From Rhodanobacteraceae bacterium (GTDB taxonomy: Bacteria; Pseudomonadota; Gammaproteobacteria; Xanthomonadales; Rhodanobacteraceae): a stretch of 37,744 nt of DNA. The notes beneath the pieces were generated by a model. The model had not been told where the DNA came from. It worked only from the letters and a program-made list of their open reading frames with translations, and did no database searches. Both the position numbers and the translations under genes were made by a program. Location of the stretch: contig JALUXG010000047.1 in the NCBI GenBank assembly GCA_027019085.1, positions 1-37,744 of the forward strand. The letters run 5' to 3'. Below, one piece after another: positions 27,258 to 35,940 of the stretch; position 1 is the stretch's first letter, and each line of letters opens with the position of its first letter.

Positions 27258-27776
27258 ATGCCGCCCGTGAACACACACAGATCCTTCTTCTTGATGCGCA
27301 TGCTCATGTGGCTGGTCCTGCTGCTGGCGGCCTGGGGCATCGTGCAATACGCGGCCCACATGTGGGTCGTCCTGCGCATGCAGGGCGTCCAGCCGGTGGC
27401 GACCGGGGTGCTGTTGCGCGCGCTGGCATGGGACGGTCTGTACATGCTGCTGGCGGTCCTGAGCGTGATGGCGGCGGCAGGGGGTCTGATGTGGAAATCG
27501 TGGGCACGCACGATGTTGCGGGCGCTGGCCGTGATCCTGGCGGTTTATTTCCTGGCCGGGGCCATCATGCTGTTTGCCCAGTGGCAAGGTTCGGACCCGG
27601 CGGGTACCGCCCTGCTGGCCCGAGGGGTCAGTCCCGAACTGGCTCACGCCCTGGCGGCCAGGCTACGACGGATTTTGCTCATGGGCGCGCTGATGAAAGC
27701 ACTCGCCGCACCGGTGCTGGCCTGGCTGTTCTGGCGTCTGGGAAAAGCGGACGCGATCGCACGCTACGTACGTTGA
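27258..27776 (+). CDS. Integral membrane protein of unknown function
   Basis: The 172-residue product has four hydrophobic segments: MLMWLVLLLAAWGIVQYA, LLRALAWDGLYMLLAVLSVMAAAGG, MLRALAVILAVYFLAGAIMLFA and ILLMGALMKALAAPVLAWLFW. This suggests a four-helix inner-membrane protein. There are no catalytic motifs, and I do not recognise the family. The frame is open from 26811, but that part is antisense to the UspA gene. The start could be ATG 27258 or the in-frame GTG at 27267. It is convergent with the TrmH-type gene with a one-base gap between stop codons. Confidence 0.6.
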   Translation: MPPVNTHRSFFLMRMLMWLVLLLAAWGIVQYAAHMWVVLRMQGVQPVATGVLLRALAWDGLYMLLAVLSVMAAAGGLMWKSWARTMLRALAVILAVYFLAGAIMLFAQWQGSDPAGTALLARGVSPELAHALAARLRRILLMGALMKALAAPVLAWLFWRLGKADAIARYVR

Positions 27777-27777
27777 A

Positions 27778-28407
27778 TCAGTCCCTGGCGCGCTGCGCAT
27801 GGCGGCGCATTGGCGGCGGCGGGCCGCCGTGCTGGCGGGCGTATTCATAAAGCGCCAGTGAAGCCGCCACGGCCACGTTCAGGCTGTCGACCGCGCCCCA
27901 CTGGGCAATGCGCACCAGGCGGATGCCACTGCTGCCCCGCACTTCCTCGCTCAACCCGTGCAGTTCATGGCCAAGCACGAACGCGCAGCGTGCGGGCAGG
28001 GCGGTTTCGTGCAAGAGCACATCGGCAGAAGGATCGAGCGCGACCGGCTCGAAACCTTCCGCGTCCAGCGTCGTCCTGACATCGGCGAAATGCTCGTGGA
28101 AGCGGGCCGGCACGTGCTTGAATGCCCCTTTCGCAGGTGCCGGATCGAAGGGGCCGATGCCGACCAGATGGATGTGGTGCGCGCCGAAGGCCTCTGCGCT
28201 GCGGAAGATCTTGGGCACATTGAAATCGGCCTTGAGACGATCGAGTACCAGGGCAACGGCATGCGGTCCCGGTTGCGCCAGGGCATTGCGGCGGCGCTGA
28301 CGTTCATAGCGCCACAGGGCATTGGCGTCGCCGGAGCGACCCTTGGCAGCCCGGGTGCCCGGCGCGATGATGCGATCGGGATCGTCTGGGGGGCGGGGTT
28401 TGGCCAT
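27778..28407 (-). CDS. TrmH/SpoU-family RNA methyltransferase
   Basis: This is an SAM-dependent 2'-O-ribose methyltransferase of 209 residues with the knotted SPOUT fold. Motif 1 is FNVPKIFRSAEAFGAHHIHLVG. Motif 2 is CAFVLGHELHGLSEEV (G-x-E in the GHE form). Motif 3 is GAVDSLNVAVAASLALYEYAR, which carries the knot and binds SAM. The target RNA is unknown; tRNA or rRNA are both possible. The ATG at 28407 is used rather than 28476, which adds residues unlike the family. The C-terminal 15 residues are Pro/Arg-rich. The gene is divergent from mscS, with 113 bases between the starts. Confidence 0.88.
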   Translation of the reverse strand: MAKPRPPDDPDRIIAPGTRAAKGRSGDANALWRYERQRRRNALAQPGPHAVALVLDRLKADFNVPKIFRSAEAFGAHHIHLVGIGPFDPAPAKGAFKHVPARFHEHFADVRTTLDAEGFEPVALDPSADVLLHETALPARCAFVLGHELHGLSEEVRGSSGIRLVRIAQWGAVDSLNVAVAASLALYEYARQHGGPPPPMRRHAQRARD

Positions 28408-28520
28408 GCGGTGTCCACCTGGGTCCGTTGTCGGGTATGCCGGGCACCCGTGACGGTCGGGTCCCATGTGCCGCAATGCTAGCCTTGTGGTTCGTGAAAA
28501 GCGTAATCGGAGGACACATC

Positions 28521-29345
28521 ATGCAGGATTTTCTTGCCCGTATGGGCATGCCGCATTTGCTTGAACAGGCTCGGGATTACGGGATCAAGCTGTTGATTGC
28601 CCTGGTGATATTGTTCATCGGGATGTGGGTCGCCGCGCGCGTGGCGAACCTTGGCCGGCGGGCCATGGAAAAAGCCCGCATGGATCCGACCGTCGTGACG
28701 TTCCTGCGCAACGTGATGTTCGGCGTGCTGATCGTGATGGTGGCCATTGCGGCTTTGAGCAAGGCCGGCATCCCCTCGGCGTCGTTTGTCGTTGCACTGG
28801 GTGCTGCGGGTCTGGCCATCGGTCTGGCCCTGCAGGGGTCGTTGTCGAATCTTGCCTGGGGCGTGTTGCTGATCATGTTCCGCCCGTTCAAGGTGGGCGA
28901 TTTCGTGCAGATCGGCTCGACCATGGGCACGGTCGACCGTGTGGACCTGATGCAGACCTGGCTGGTGGCGCCGGATGGCCGCGATGTGGTCATGCCCAAT
29001 GCCAGGGTGGGCACCGAGATCGTCATCAACTTCAACTCGCGCGGTCGGCGCCGTTTCGAGGTCAATGTCGGCATCGGTTATGGCGACGACATCGGCAAGG
29101 CCATGGATGCCGTCCGCGAACTGTTCAAGGCCGACAAGCGGGTGCTCGAGGACCCTGCACCCGGGGTATGGACCACCGAATTGAGCGACAGCAGCGTGAA
29201 TCTGGTCATCCGCGGATGGGTGGAGACCGCCGATTTCTGGGCGGTGCAGACCGATTTCGTGCGTGCCGTGAAGGAGCGATTCGATGCCGAGGGCATTTCC
29301 ATTCCATTCCCGCAGCACGAGGTGATGGTGAAATCGAACGGTTGA
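28521..29345 (+). CDS. mscS: Small-conductance mechanosensitive channel MscS
   Basis: MscS opens under membrane tension and releases solutes during osmotic downshock. The 274-residue product is close to the E. coli MscS length. It has three membrane segments (about 22-40, 62-82 and 86-118). The third is glycine/alanine-rich (VALGAAGLAIGLALQGSLSNLAWG), which forms the pore. Then follow the FRPFKVGDFVQIG motif and the beta-domain VVMPNARVGTEIVINFN. Its C-terminus ends in IPFPQHEVMVKSNG. GGAGG (28509-28513) is seven bases before the ATG. It is transcribed toward aceF with a 181-base gap, so cotranscription is possible but not shown. Confidence 0.93.
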   Translation: MQDFLARMGMPHLLEQARDYGIKLLIALVILFIGMWVAARVANLGRRAMEKARMDPTVVTFLRNVMFGVLIVMVAIAALSKAGIPSASFVVALGAAGLAIGLALQGSLSNLAWGVLLIMFRPFKVGDFVQIGSTMGTVDRVDLMQTWLVAPDGRDVVMPNARVGTEIVINFNSRGRRRFEVNVGIGYGDDIGKAMDAVRELFKADKRVLEDPAPGVWTTELSDSSVNLVIRGWVETADFWAVQTDFVRAVKERFDAEGISIPFPQHEVMVKSNG

Positions 29346-29403
29346 AGCCCGATCCGCGAGCCCCCTCTCCCGGCCATGCGATGGCAGTCTGAACGATGGT
29401 CAT

Positions 29404-29432
29404 GAAACAATCGGCCCGTTTCGTCTTATCAT
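29404..29432 (+). promoter_or_regulatory. Candidate promoter upstream of aceF
   Basis: TATCAT (29427-29432, five of six matches to TATAAT) has GAAACA (29404-29409) 17 bases upstream as a weak -35. It lies 95 bases before the aceF start, in the 181-base gap after mscS. The -35 match is poor, so confidence is low. Confidence 0.28.
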
Positions 29433-29526
29433 GGGCGTTCCCCCCCCGGACGCTGCCGAGTAGGTCGGCGCGCGCCCGTTCGCCGGTCTTGACCGACGAT
29501 CCCTACCAGTCTTGCCAGGAGGACCC

Positions 29527-30882
29527 ATGGCCCAGATCGAGGAAATTCGAGTCCCGGACATTGGTGATTTCGAGGGCGTACCCGTCATCGAAGTGCTGGT
29601 GAAACCGGGTGACTCGATCCAGAAGGACCAGGGGCTGGTCACGCTGGAGTCGGACAAGGCCACCATGGAGGTGCCGGCTCCCGGTCCCGGCATCATCAAG
29701 GAAGTGAAGGTTTCCGAGGGTGACGAGGTGTCCGAGGGCACCGTGATCGTCACCTACGAGCCAGGCAATTCGGCCTCGTCCGCCGCCACGCCAGCCGACT
29801 CGGCGGGTGACGCGCAAGCGTCTGCCCCCGAACCCAGGCCGCCCGCCGCACCCGCCCCCACCCGTGCCCCTGAACCCGCGCCGTCGGCAGGGGCTGCTCC
29901 GGCGCCGTCCGATGCCGGGGAAACCCGAACGCCGCCAGTGCCCTTCGATGCCAGCGTGGTCATGCCCGGCGATGCGCCCTACGCCAGCCCGGCCGTACGC
30001 GCCTTTGCCCGCGAGCTGGGCGTGGACCTTGCCCAGGTCAAGGGCAGCGGGCGCAAGGGGCGTATCCAGCGCGAGGACGTGCAGGCCTGGGTCAAGCATG
30101 CGCTGGCATCGGGAGCGAGGCCCAGCAGCGGTGCGGGCGGTATCGGCGGGCTGGATCTGTTGCCCTGGCCGAAGGTCGATTTCGCCAAGTTCGGCGAGGT
30201 GGAAGAACAGCCGCTCTCGCGCATCAAGAAGATTTCCGGTGCCAATCTGGCGCGCAATTGGGCCATGATCCCGCATGTGACCCAGCACGAGGATGCCGAC
30301 ATCACCGAGATGGAAGCCTTCCGCAAGCGACTGGCGAGCGAAAACGAAAGCCTCAAGGTCACGCCCCTGGTGTTCATGATCAAGGCCGTGGTCGCAGCAC
30401 TGAAGCAATTCCCGCAGTTCAACGCTTCACTGGATGCATCCGGCGAGACGTTGATCCTGAAGAAGTACTTCCACATTGGCATCGCTGTGGACACGCCGGA
30501 CGGCCTGGTCGTGCCGGTGATCCGCGACTGCGACAAGAAGGGCCTGCTGGAGCTGGCACGCGAGTTGGGCGAAATTTCCAGAAAGGCACGCGACAAGAAG
30601 CTGGGTCCGGCCGAGATGTCCGGCGGCTGCTTCTCGATATCTTCGCTGGGCGGCATCGGCGGCACCGCCTTCACGCCGATCGTCAATGCGCCGGAGGTGG
30701 CCATCCTGGGAGTTTCCCGGGCCAGCCGCAAACCGGTCTGGGACGGCAACGCCTTCCAGCCGCGCCTGATGCTGCCGTTGTCGCTGTCCTACGACCATCG
30801 CGTCATCGACGGTGCCGATGCTGCCCGATTCGCCGCCTACCTTGGTACGGTGCTGGGCGATATCCGGCGGTTGCTGCTGTGA
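29527..30882 (+). CDS. aceF: Pyruvate dehydrogenase E2, dihydrolipoamide acetyltransferase
   Basis: AceF forms the core of the pyruvate dehydrogenase complex and transfers acetyl groups from the lipoyl arm to coenzyme A. The 451-residue product has a single lipoyl domain (1-78, lipoylation K44 in [10 protein letters not shown]), unlike the three in E. coli. An Ala/Pro-rich linker (79-150) follows. Next come the peripheral-subunit-binding domain (152-188, [24 protein letters not shown]) and the catalytic domain (225-451) with H424-R-V-I-D428-G. AGGAGG (29517-29522) lies four bases before the ATG. A gene for an MscS-family channel starts only six bases after its stop, and lpdA follows that. Confidence 0.96.
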   Translation: MAQIEEIRVPDIGDFEGVPVIEVLVKPGDSIQKDQGLVTLESDKATMEVPAPGPGIIKEVKVSEGDEVSEGTVIVTYEPGNSASSAATPADSAGDAQASAPEPRPPAAPAPTRAPEPAPSAGAAPAPSDAGETRTPPVPFDASVVMPGDAPYASPAVRAFARELGVDLAQVKGSGRKGRIQREDVQAWVKHALASGARPSSGAGGIGGLDLLPWPKVDFAKFGEVEEQPLSRIKKISGANLARNWAMIPHVTQHEDADITEMEAFRKRLASENESLKVTPLVFMIKAVVAALKQFPQFNASLDASGETLILKKYFHIGIAVDTPDGLVVPVIRDCDKKGLLELARELGEISRKARDKKLGPAEMSGGCFSISSLGGIGGTAFTPIVNAPEVAILGVSRASRKPVWDGNAFQPRLMLPLSLSYDHRVIDGADAARFAAYLGTVLGDIRRLLL

Positions 30883-30888
30883 GCGGTC

Positions 30889-31965
30889 ATGATGCTACGG
30901 CATAACGACGTGCTTGCCGCTGCCCTTGTGTCGGCTCCGGAAGCCGTGACGCATGGTCTGCAGCAGCTCGCGCGCTGGCTGAACATGGGCGTGCATGTGG
31001 GCGGGGTCGACATCACCATCGGCTCGATCCTCGCCGCCCTGGTGCTGATGGCCCTGTTTCTGCTGGCGTCGGCCATCAGCAAGCGCCTGCTGCATCGTTA
31101 CGGTCAGCGCCACGACAACGTCAACCAGTCCTCGGTCTACACCATCGAACGTCTGGTGCACTACCTGCTGCTGGTGGTCGGTGCGCTGGTCGCGCTGAAC
31201 GTCGCCGGCGTGCCGATGTCCAAAATGACCGTGTTCGCCGGCGCACTGGGCGTGGGCCTGGGCTTTGGCCTGCAGGCGATCTTCAACAATTTCGTGTCGG
31301 GACTGATCCTGCTGTTCGAGCGCAGCCTGAAGGTCGGCGACTTCGTCGAGCTGGCCTCGGGTGTGCACGGCACTGTGCGCGACATCTACATCCGTTCCAC
31401 CCGGATCAGCACCAACGACAACATTGACATCCTGGTGCCCAATTCCGAATTCGTGAACGGCCGTGTGGTCAACTGGACCCTGCAGGATGCTGCGCGCCGC
31501 CTGAAGATTCCGTTCGGTGTGGCATATGGAACCGACAAGGAGCGGGTGAAGATGGCAGCGCTGGAGGCGGCCGGCGAAGTACCGTTCACCCTGACCCTGG
31601 AAGGACCACGTGCGCCGCAGGTCTGGCTGACCCAGTTCGGCGACTCCTCGCTGAACTATGAACTGGTGGTCTGGCTCAACGCCGAGGCTACGCGCCGGCC
31701 CGGCGCCGTGACCGCAGCCTACAACTGGGCGCTGCACAGCGCGCTGGAGAAATACGGCATCGAGATACCGTTCCCGCAACGGGACCTGCACGTGAAGTCG
31801 TGGCCGGAACGCAAGCATGTGAAATCGCCGCAACCGGCATCGCAGCCGCTGCCGCCCGAACTGACCGACAACGATGCGGTGCGTGACATCCAGCGCGAGA
31901 TTGCCGAGTCGGCGGCGGAAGACGAGTCCGAGTCACGGTCGCCGTCCCCTGACGGCAAGCGCTGA
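30889..31965 (+). CDS. MscS-family mechanosensitive channel, second copy
   Basis: This is a 358-residue MscS-superfamily protein distinct from the one at 28521. It has membrane segments at about 44-64 and 90-107 and a pore helix 113-140 ([21 protein letters not shown]). The motif [22 protein letters not shown] and the cytoplasmic domain [21 protein letters not shown] follow. The tail (about 310-358) is acidic and Ser/Pro-rich. Start ATG 30889 could equally be the next ATG at 30892. It begins six bases after aceF and ends 44 bases before lpdA, so it must be cotranscribed with the pyruvate dehydrogenase genes unless it has its own promoter. Why a channel sits there is unknown. Confidence 0.9.
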   Translation: MMLRHNDVLAAALVSAPEAVTHGLQQLARWLNMGVHVGGVDITIGSILAALVLMALFLLASAISKRLLHRYGQRHDNVNQSSVYTIERLVHYLLLVVGALVALNVAGVPMSKMTVFAGALGVGLGFGLQAIFNNFVSGLILLFERSLKVGDFVELASGVHGTVRDIYIRSTRISTNDNIDILVPNSEFVNGRVVNWTLQDAARRLKIPFGVAYGTDKERVKMAALEAAGEVPFTLTLEGPRAPQVWLTQFGDSSLNYELVVWLNAEATRRPGAVTAAYNWALHSALEKYGIEIPFPQRDLHVKSWPERKHVKSPQPASQPLPPELTDNDAVRDIQREIAESAAEDESESRSPSPDGKR

Positions 31966-32009
31966 GCACGCGCGCCTTGAACCACAATCTGCAAGAAGGA
32001 ATACCCCGC

Positions 32010-33791
32010 ATGGCCCAACCCCTCGAGATCAAGGTTCCCGACATCGGCGACTTCGACAAGGTGCCTGTCATCGAGGTCCTGGTCACGTCCGGTGATCGCG
32101 TCGAAAAGGAACAAAGCCTGATCACCCTGGAATCGGACAAGGCCACCATGGAGGTGCCGTCCACGGCGGCAGGAACCGTGCTGGATGTCAAAGTCAGGGA
32201 AGGCGACGAGGTCGGCGAGGGTGCGGTGATTGTGATCCTCGACGTGGACGCTGCCGCGGAGCCGGCAGCCGCTCCGGCTCCTTCCGCGCCTGCACCCGCA
32301 CCCGCGGCACAACCGGCGCCCGAACCGGTGCCGGCACCGCGCCCGGAGGCCGGGGCCGAGGCCGAGAGCGGCCGCAAGGCCGACATCACCTGCCAGGTGC
32401 TGGTCCTCGGTTCCGGACCCGGCGGCTATACCGCCGCTTTCCGCGCCGCAGACCTGGGACGGGATACGGTGCTGGTCGAGCGTTATGGATCGCTGGGAGG
32501 GGTCTGCCTCAACGTTGGCTGCATTCCATCCAAGGCCTTGCTGCATGCGGCAGCCGTGATCGAGGAGGCCGGGGCCATGGCCGCGCACGGCATCGCTTTC
32601 GGCAAGCCGAAGATCGAGCTGGACAAGCTGCGTGCGTTCAAGGATCAGGTGGTCGGCAAGTTGACCGGCGGACTGGCTTCCATGGCCCGGCAGCGCAAGG
32701 TGCGCACAGTGCAGGGCACAGGCAACTTCGTGTCGCCGTATGAGCTGGAGGTGTCGACCGCCGAGGGTAACAAGCTGATCCGCTTCGAGAAAGCCATCAT
32801 CGCCGCAGGCAGCCAGTCGGCGAAGCTGCCGATATTCCCGTGGGATGACGATCGCATCATGGATTCGACCCGCGCGTTGGAGCTTGCCGACGTGCCGAAG
32901 AAGCTGCTGGTGGTCGGTGGCGGCATCATCGGTCTTGAAATGGCCACCGTGTATGCCGCGCTGGGCAGCGATGTCACCGTGGTCGAGCTGATGGACCAGC
33001 TAATGCCGGGTACCGACAAGGATCTGGTCAAGCCGCTGGCCCAGCGCATCGCCAAACGCTACAAGGGTATTCACCTCAAGACCAGGGTGGTCGAGGCCAA
33101 GGCGCAGAAGAACGGCATCAAGGTGTCCTTCGAGGGCGACTCGATCCCCGAGACAGCGATTTACGACCGCGTGCTGGTGTCCATCGGACGCAGCCCCAAC
33201 GGCAACGCGATCGGCGCCGACCAGGCCGGCGTGAACGTCACCGAGCGCGGCTTCATTCCGGTCGACCGGCAGATGCGTACCAACGTGGAACACATCTTCG
33301 CCATTGGCGACCTGGTCGGCCAGCCGATGCTGGCGCACAAGGCCACCCACGAAGCCAAGGTGGCGGCCGAGGTCTGTGCGGGGCTCAAGAGCCAGTTCGA
33401 TGCCCGCGTGATCCCGTCGGTGGCCTATACCGACCCGGAAGTCGCCTGGGTCGGCGTGACCGAGCGCGAGGCGAAGGAGAAAGGCATCAAGATCGGTGTC
33501 GGCAAGTTCCCCTGGGCGGCCTCGGGCCGCGCGCTGGGCATCGATCGCACCGAGGGTTTCACCAAGCTGCTGTTCGACGAGGACACCCACCGCATCGTCG
33601 GCGCCGGCATCGTCGGTCCGCATGCCGGCGACCTGATCAGCGAATTGGCGCTGGCCATCGAGATGGGTTGCGAGGCCGCGGATATCGGTCTGACCGTGCA
33701 TCCTCATCCGACCTTGAGCGAATCGGTGGGCATGGCCGCCGAGGCCTATGAAGGCACCATCACCGATTTGTATATCCCCAAACCCAAATAA
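32010..33791 (+). CDS. lpdA: Dihydrolipoamide dehydrogenase with N-terminal lipoyl domain
   Basis: LpdA is the flavoprotein E3 that reoxidises the lipoyl group and reduces NAD. The 593-residue product is longer than plain E3 (about 475). A lipoyl domain occupies residues 1-78 (lipoylation K44 in [10 protein letters not shown]), joined by an Ala/Pro linker (80-115). The E3 part has the FAD motif GSGPGG at 134-139, the redox disulphide C166-x4-C171 in [13 protein letters not shown], the NAD motif [19 protein letters not shown] and the catalytic HPT motif H566...E571. ATG 32010 has AAGGA at 31996-32000. It completes the pyruvate dehydrogenase set after aceF. Confidence 0.96.
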   Translation: MAQPLEIKVPDIGDFDKVPVIEVLVTSGDRVEKEQSLITLESDKATMEVPSTAAGTVLDVKVREGDEVGEGAVIVILDVDAAAEPAAAPAPSAPAPAPAAQPAPEPVPAPRPEAGAEAESGRKADITCQVLVLGSGPGGYTAAFRAADLGRDTVLVERYGSLGGVCLNVGCIPSKALLHAAAVIEEAGAMAAHGIAFGKPKIELDKLRAFKDQVVGKLTGGLASMARQRKVRTVQGTGNFVSPYELEVSTAEGNKLIRFEKAIIAAGSQSAKLPIFPWDDDRIMDSTRALELADVPKKLLVVGGGIIGLEMATVYAALGSDVTVVELMDQLMPGTDKDLVKPLAQRIAKRYKGIHLKTRVVEAKAQKNGIKVSFEGDSIPETAIYDRVLVSIGRSPNGNAIGADQAGVNVTERGFIPVDRQMRTNVEHIFAIGDLVGQPMLAHKATHEAKVAAEVCAGLKSQFDARVIPSVAYTDPEVAWVGVTEREAKEKGIKIGVGKFPWAASGRALGIDRTEGFTKLLFDEDTHRIVGAGIVGPHAGDLISELALAIEMGCEAADIGLTVHPHPTLSESVGMAAEAYEGTITDLYIPKPK

Positions 33792-34258
33792 CAGGCGTCT
33801 GCCCCTTCTTTATCAGCCAAGGCTGTGGCTCTGTTCGACGCCGTTGTGGTCGCTTTGAGGGATGTCGAGCGGCGACTCGTCGGCCATCACTGTCCGCTTC
33901 ATGTCGATGCCGGCAATTGCAGCATGAGCGCATGCATTGCCGAAGCGGACAGGATGTCGGTATGGCTCAGTCGCATGGCCACTTTGACCGCCAGACCCTC
34001 CAGTGCATCACGCCCCCTCGCGGCGAGCCTTCTGGACATCATGCCTACGTAGGTTTGTTCAGAAGGTACTCAGCACCGGTATGGCACGTCAGTCGCGTGC
34101 AAAATCAGGTCGGACTGAAGAAACCATATGCTGACATGGATGCTATGGCGTTTTCCCAGTTGTCGTCATGGCCGAGTGTCATGGGCCGTGTCCACGCGCG
34201 ACCGGCATACTGTTCTGCACGCAGCAATCCAATGCAGCGCAACTTGAGCACGATTGCC
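33792..34258. other. Gene-poor stretch between lpdA and the IS element
   Basis: I see no convincing gene here. A 47-codon minus-strand frame (33899-34042) reads smoothly (RGRDALEGLAVKVAMRLSHT) and continues upstream to a stop, so it may be a relic of a lost gene, but I cannot name it. There is no clear terminator for lpdA and no tRNA. The right edge at 34259 is where repeated IS-related sequence starts. Confidence 0.4.
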
Positions 34259-34259
34259 G

Positions 34260-34376
34260 GGGTCACCATTTCGCCGCCCGGGTCAATAGAACCATAAATG
34301 CCCGTCTCCCCATGCTCGGGGAGATCGGTGCCACGTAGTCATCGGTCCGACTTCCGCTGCGTTTCTTCTCGGCGCG
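34260..34376. repeat. 117-bp direct repeat, copy A
   Basis: This 117-base segment is identical to 37234-37350, offset by 2,974 bases, by base-by-base reading. It begins GGGTCACCATTTCGCC and ends CTTCTCGGCGCG. It includes a strong hairpin: TCTCCCC (34305-34311) / GGGGAGA (34318-34324) with a 6-base loop. Copy A lies at the outer end of the IS110 noncoding region. Confidence 0.9.
34305..34324. other. Stem-loop in the repeat
   Basis: A perfect 7-bp stem, TCTCCCC / GGGGAGA, has loop ATGCTC. It can extend through CCG (34302-34304) with CGG (34326-34328) past a one-base bulge. The identical hairpin is at 37279-37298. It could be part of a structured RNA or of a transposase-binding end. Confidence 0.6.
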
Positions 34377-34605
34377 AGGATCGCGCCAGTCACCCTTCTG
34401 GTTGTCAGCCAAACACTCATCGGTCAACGCGGGATCCATCCAGGTGCGCGCTTGCGCTGCACAGAATCACGGGCTCTTGGTCCCACCCCTTTGTGGCTCG
34501 GTCCGCGTGCGGTCCTGCCTGCTACGTGGTGGCCGACGGTCGCGACCATTCAGAGTCACTGGCTCAAAGCCAACCCCGTCTTCCGGCCTGCGACCGCCGG
34601 CACGA
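34377..34605 (-). ncRNA. Possible IS110 bridge-RNA region downstream of the transposase
   Basis: IS110-family transposases act with an element-encoded structured RNA; in the IS1111-like group it lies downstream of the gene. This stretch has conserved blocks shared with 37493-37744 (for example CCAGTCACC...TTCTGG, CCAAACACTC, CCCTTTGTGGCTCGG, CCAACCCC), separated by unlike segments of nearly equal length. That is the pattern expected of an RNA with constant stems and variable loops. No RNA fold was computed, and the exact ends and the functional status are inference. Confidence 0.3.
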
Positions 34606-35622
34606 TCAGCCGAAGGCACGCTTCGGATCAAACTCGGTGCCGTCCCTGAGCAGGTGGTAGCACGCTCTTGCCAGCTTGTGCGCGACCGCCTTGATGGCCA
34701 CCACCCGGTGTTTGTTTCCTTTCTTGCGTTCGTACCAGCGCTTGATCTGCGGATTGAATCGGGTCGCGTAGTTGGCCGCTTCCATGTACGCCCAGCACAG
34801 GTAGCGGTTGCCGCTCTTGCGGTTGCCGCGTCCCTTCTTCTTGCCGTTGGACAGGCGCACGCTCTCGACCATGCGGCAGTACGAGGCGTAGTCCCCGACC
34901 GAAGCAAAGCGCTCGATCGGTCCGGTTTCCAGCGCAATGGTCATGCCCAGGATCGGACCGATGCCCGGCACGCTGCGCAGGCGCATCAGGTCGCCGGGCC
35001 GGGCCAGGTCCTTGCGCACCCACTGCTCGAGGTTCGTGATCTGCTCCTGCAGGGTCAGCCACAGCTTGTACTGAAGCAGTACGCCGTAGCGCGTGCTTAC
35101 GTCCGGAAAAAGCGCTTCCAGTTCGCTCGGTGCGATGCGGCGCAGGGCATTGGCCGACAGCCGCTTGCCGGTGCTGCGGCTGAAGCTAGACTGGATCGCC
35201 AGCATCAATTGCACCGCCTGGCGCACCAGCATGAAGCGCCGACGCAGCAGGTCGCGCGTGGCACGTTTCTCGCGCGGGTAGATATAACCCTCGGGCAACA
35301 ATCCCAGCCGTAGCAGCTGGGCCAGGTGCAGGGCATCGGTGTCGTCGTTGCCATGCTTGAGGCCATCGTATTGCGGCACGGCCGTGGTGTGCATCAGGCG
35401 TACGTCAAAGCCGTGTTCCATCAGGCCGTCGACCAGCCAGTACCAGTTATAGGTCGACTCCACGGCCACGCTGGCCAGCTCGGATCGGAAGGGCTCGAAA
35501 TCGGCCAGGATGCGTGATAGTTCATTGGGGCGACGGCATTGCAGCAAGGCCCTGCCGTCTTCGTCCATCACCGCCAGCACGCTGTTGTTGGAATGCAGGT
35601 CGATCCCTGCGTAAAGTGACAT
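34606..35622 (-). CDS. IS110-family transposase
   Basis: This transposase is 338 residues. The N-terminal RuvC-like (DEDD) domain starts with YAGIDLHSNNSVLAVMDEDG, which holds the first catalytic aspartate. An aspartate-rich stretch, QYDGLKHGNDDTDALHLAQLLRLG, follows. The C-terminal Tnp20-type domain is seen in LRSVPGIGPILGMTIALE and YASYCRMVESVRLSNGKKKGRGNRKSGNRYLCW, with the expected serine nearby. ATG 35622 is chosen because AGGAGG (35628-35633, minus strand) lies five bases upstream; the longer frame to 35697 has no such signal. The gene looks intact. Confidence 0.92.
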   Translation of the reverse strand: MSLYAGIDLHSNNSVLAVMDEDGRALLQCRRPNELSRILADFEPFRSELASVAVESTYNWYWLVDGLMEHGFDVRLMHTTAVPQYDGLKHGNDDTDALHLAQLLRLGLLPEGYIYPREKRATRDLLRRRFMLVRQAVQLMLAIQSSFSRSTGKRLSANALRRIAPSELEALFPDVSTRYGVLLQYKLWLTLQEQITNLEQWVRKDLARPGDLMRLRSVPGIGPILGMTIALETGPIERFASVGDYASYCRMVESVRLSNGKKKGRGNRKSGNRYLCWAYMEAANYATRFNPQIKRWYERKKGNKHRVVAIKAVAHKLARACYHLLRDGTEFDPKRAFG

Positions 35623-35940
35623 GGCTGCCTCCTGTTGCTGGCGACGTTGAAACCGTGGTAGTTCCAACGTACCGCCAAGCGCGGGAGGCGGCGACATGAG
35701 TATTCAGAGCCCCTTATGTGTCGCTATCATCGAGAAAGCCGGGTAGTCGGTTGTTGCCTCGCTGGACGATGTGTTGTGGAATGCATGGGAGGTCGAGCCG
35801 GGGGTGTCGTGCCACGGTGTCAGGGTGTGACTAAGCCGTTCTGTCTGGATATCCCCGACAGGTCATCGTGTGCGTCAGGTTGATCCGTGGCAGGGTGTAG
35901 GAAAGTGCACCTGGTACCGTTTATTGGTGGGGGGTACGGT
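35623..35940. other. Noncoding stretch upstream of both transposase and Sel1 gene
   Basis: This 318-base gap separates the divergent IS110 transposase and Sel1-repeat gene. The part nearest the transposase is structured: ACGTTG (35644-35649) / CAACGT (35665-35670) inside a longer imperfect stem from 35640 to 35675, and GCGACA (35691-35696) / TGTCGC (35719-35724). These could belong to the IS end or to the transposase leader RNA. The rest (35726-35940) has no recognisable promoter or RNA gene; a Shine-Dalgarno-like GGTGGGGGG lies just before the Sel1 start. Confidence 0.45.

Larger units (their letters stand above)
34259..35725 (-). mobile_element. IS110-family insertion sequence (boundaries approximate)
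   Basis: The element contains a complete IS110-type transposase gene (34606-35622, minus strand) and a noncoding region of about 347 bases on its downstream side (34259-34605). The left edge is set where similarity to a second copy at 37358 starts (both begin CGGGGTCACCATTTCGCC). The right edge is not defined by any repeat; 35725 is simply the end of the structured segment upstream of the transposase. IS110 elements usually make no target duplication and lack clear terminal inverted repeats, and none was seen. A long noncoding region downstream of the gene is characteristic of the IS1111-like group. Confidence 0.65.

Noticed and set aside
29396-29602. 68-codon plus-strand frame before aceF
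   Set aside because: It overlaps the aceF start in another frame and shows no motif; the region is better explained as the aceF leader.
34260-34285. IS21-type terminal repeats (GGGTCA occurring twice about 20 bases apart)
   Set aside because: The two GGGTCA motifs recall IS21 ends, but no istA/istB sequence is present and the homology with the second copy runs continuously to the IS110 transposase, so IS110 is the simpler owner.
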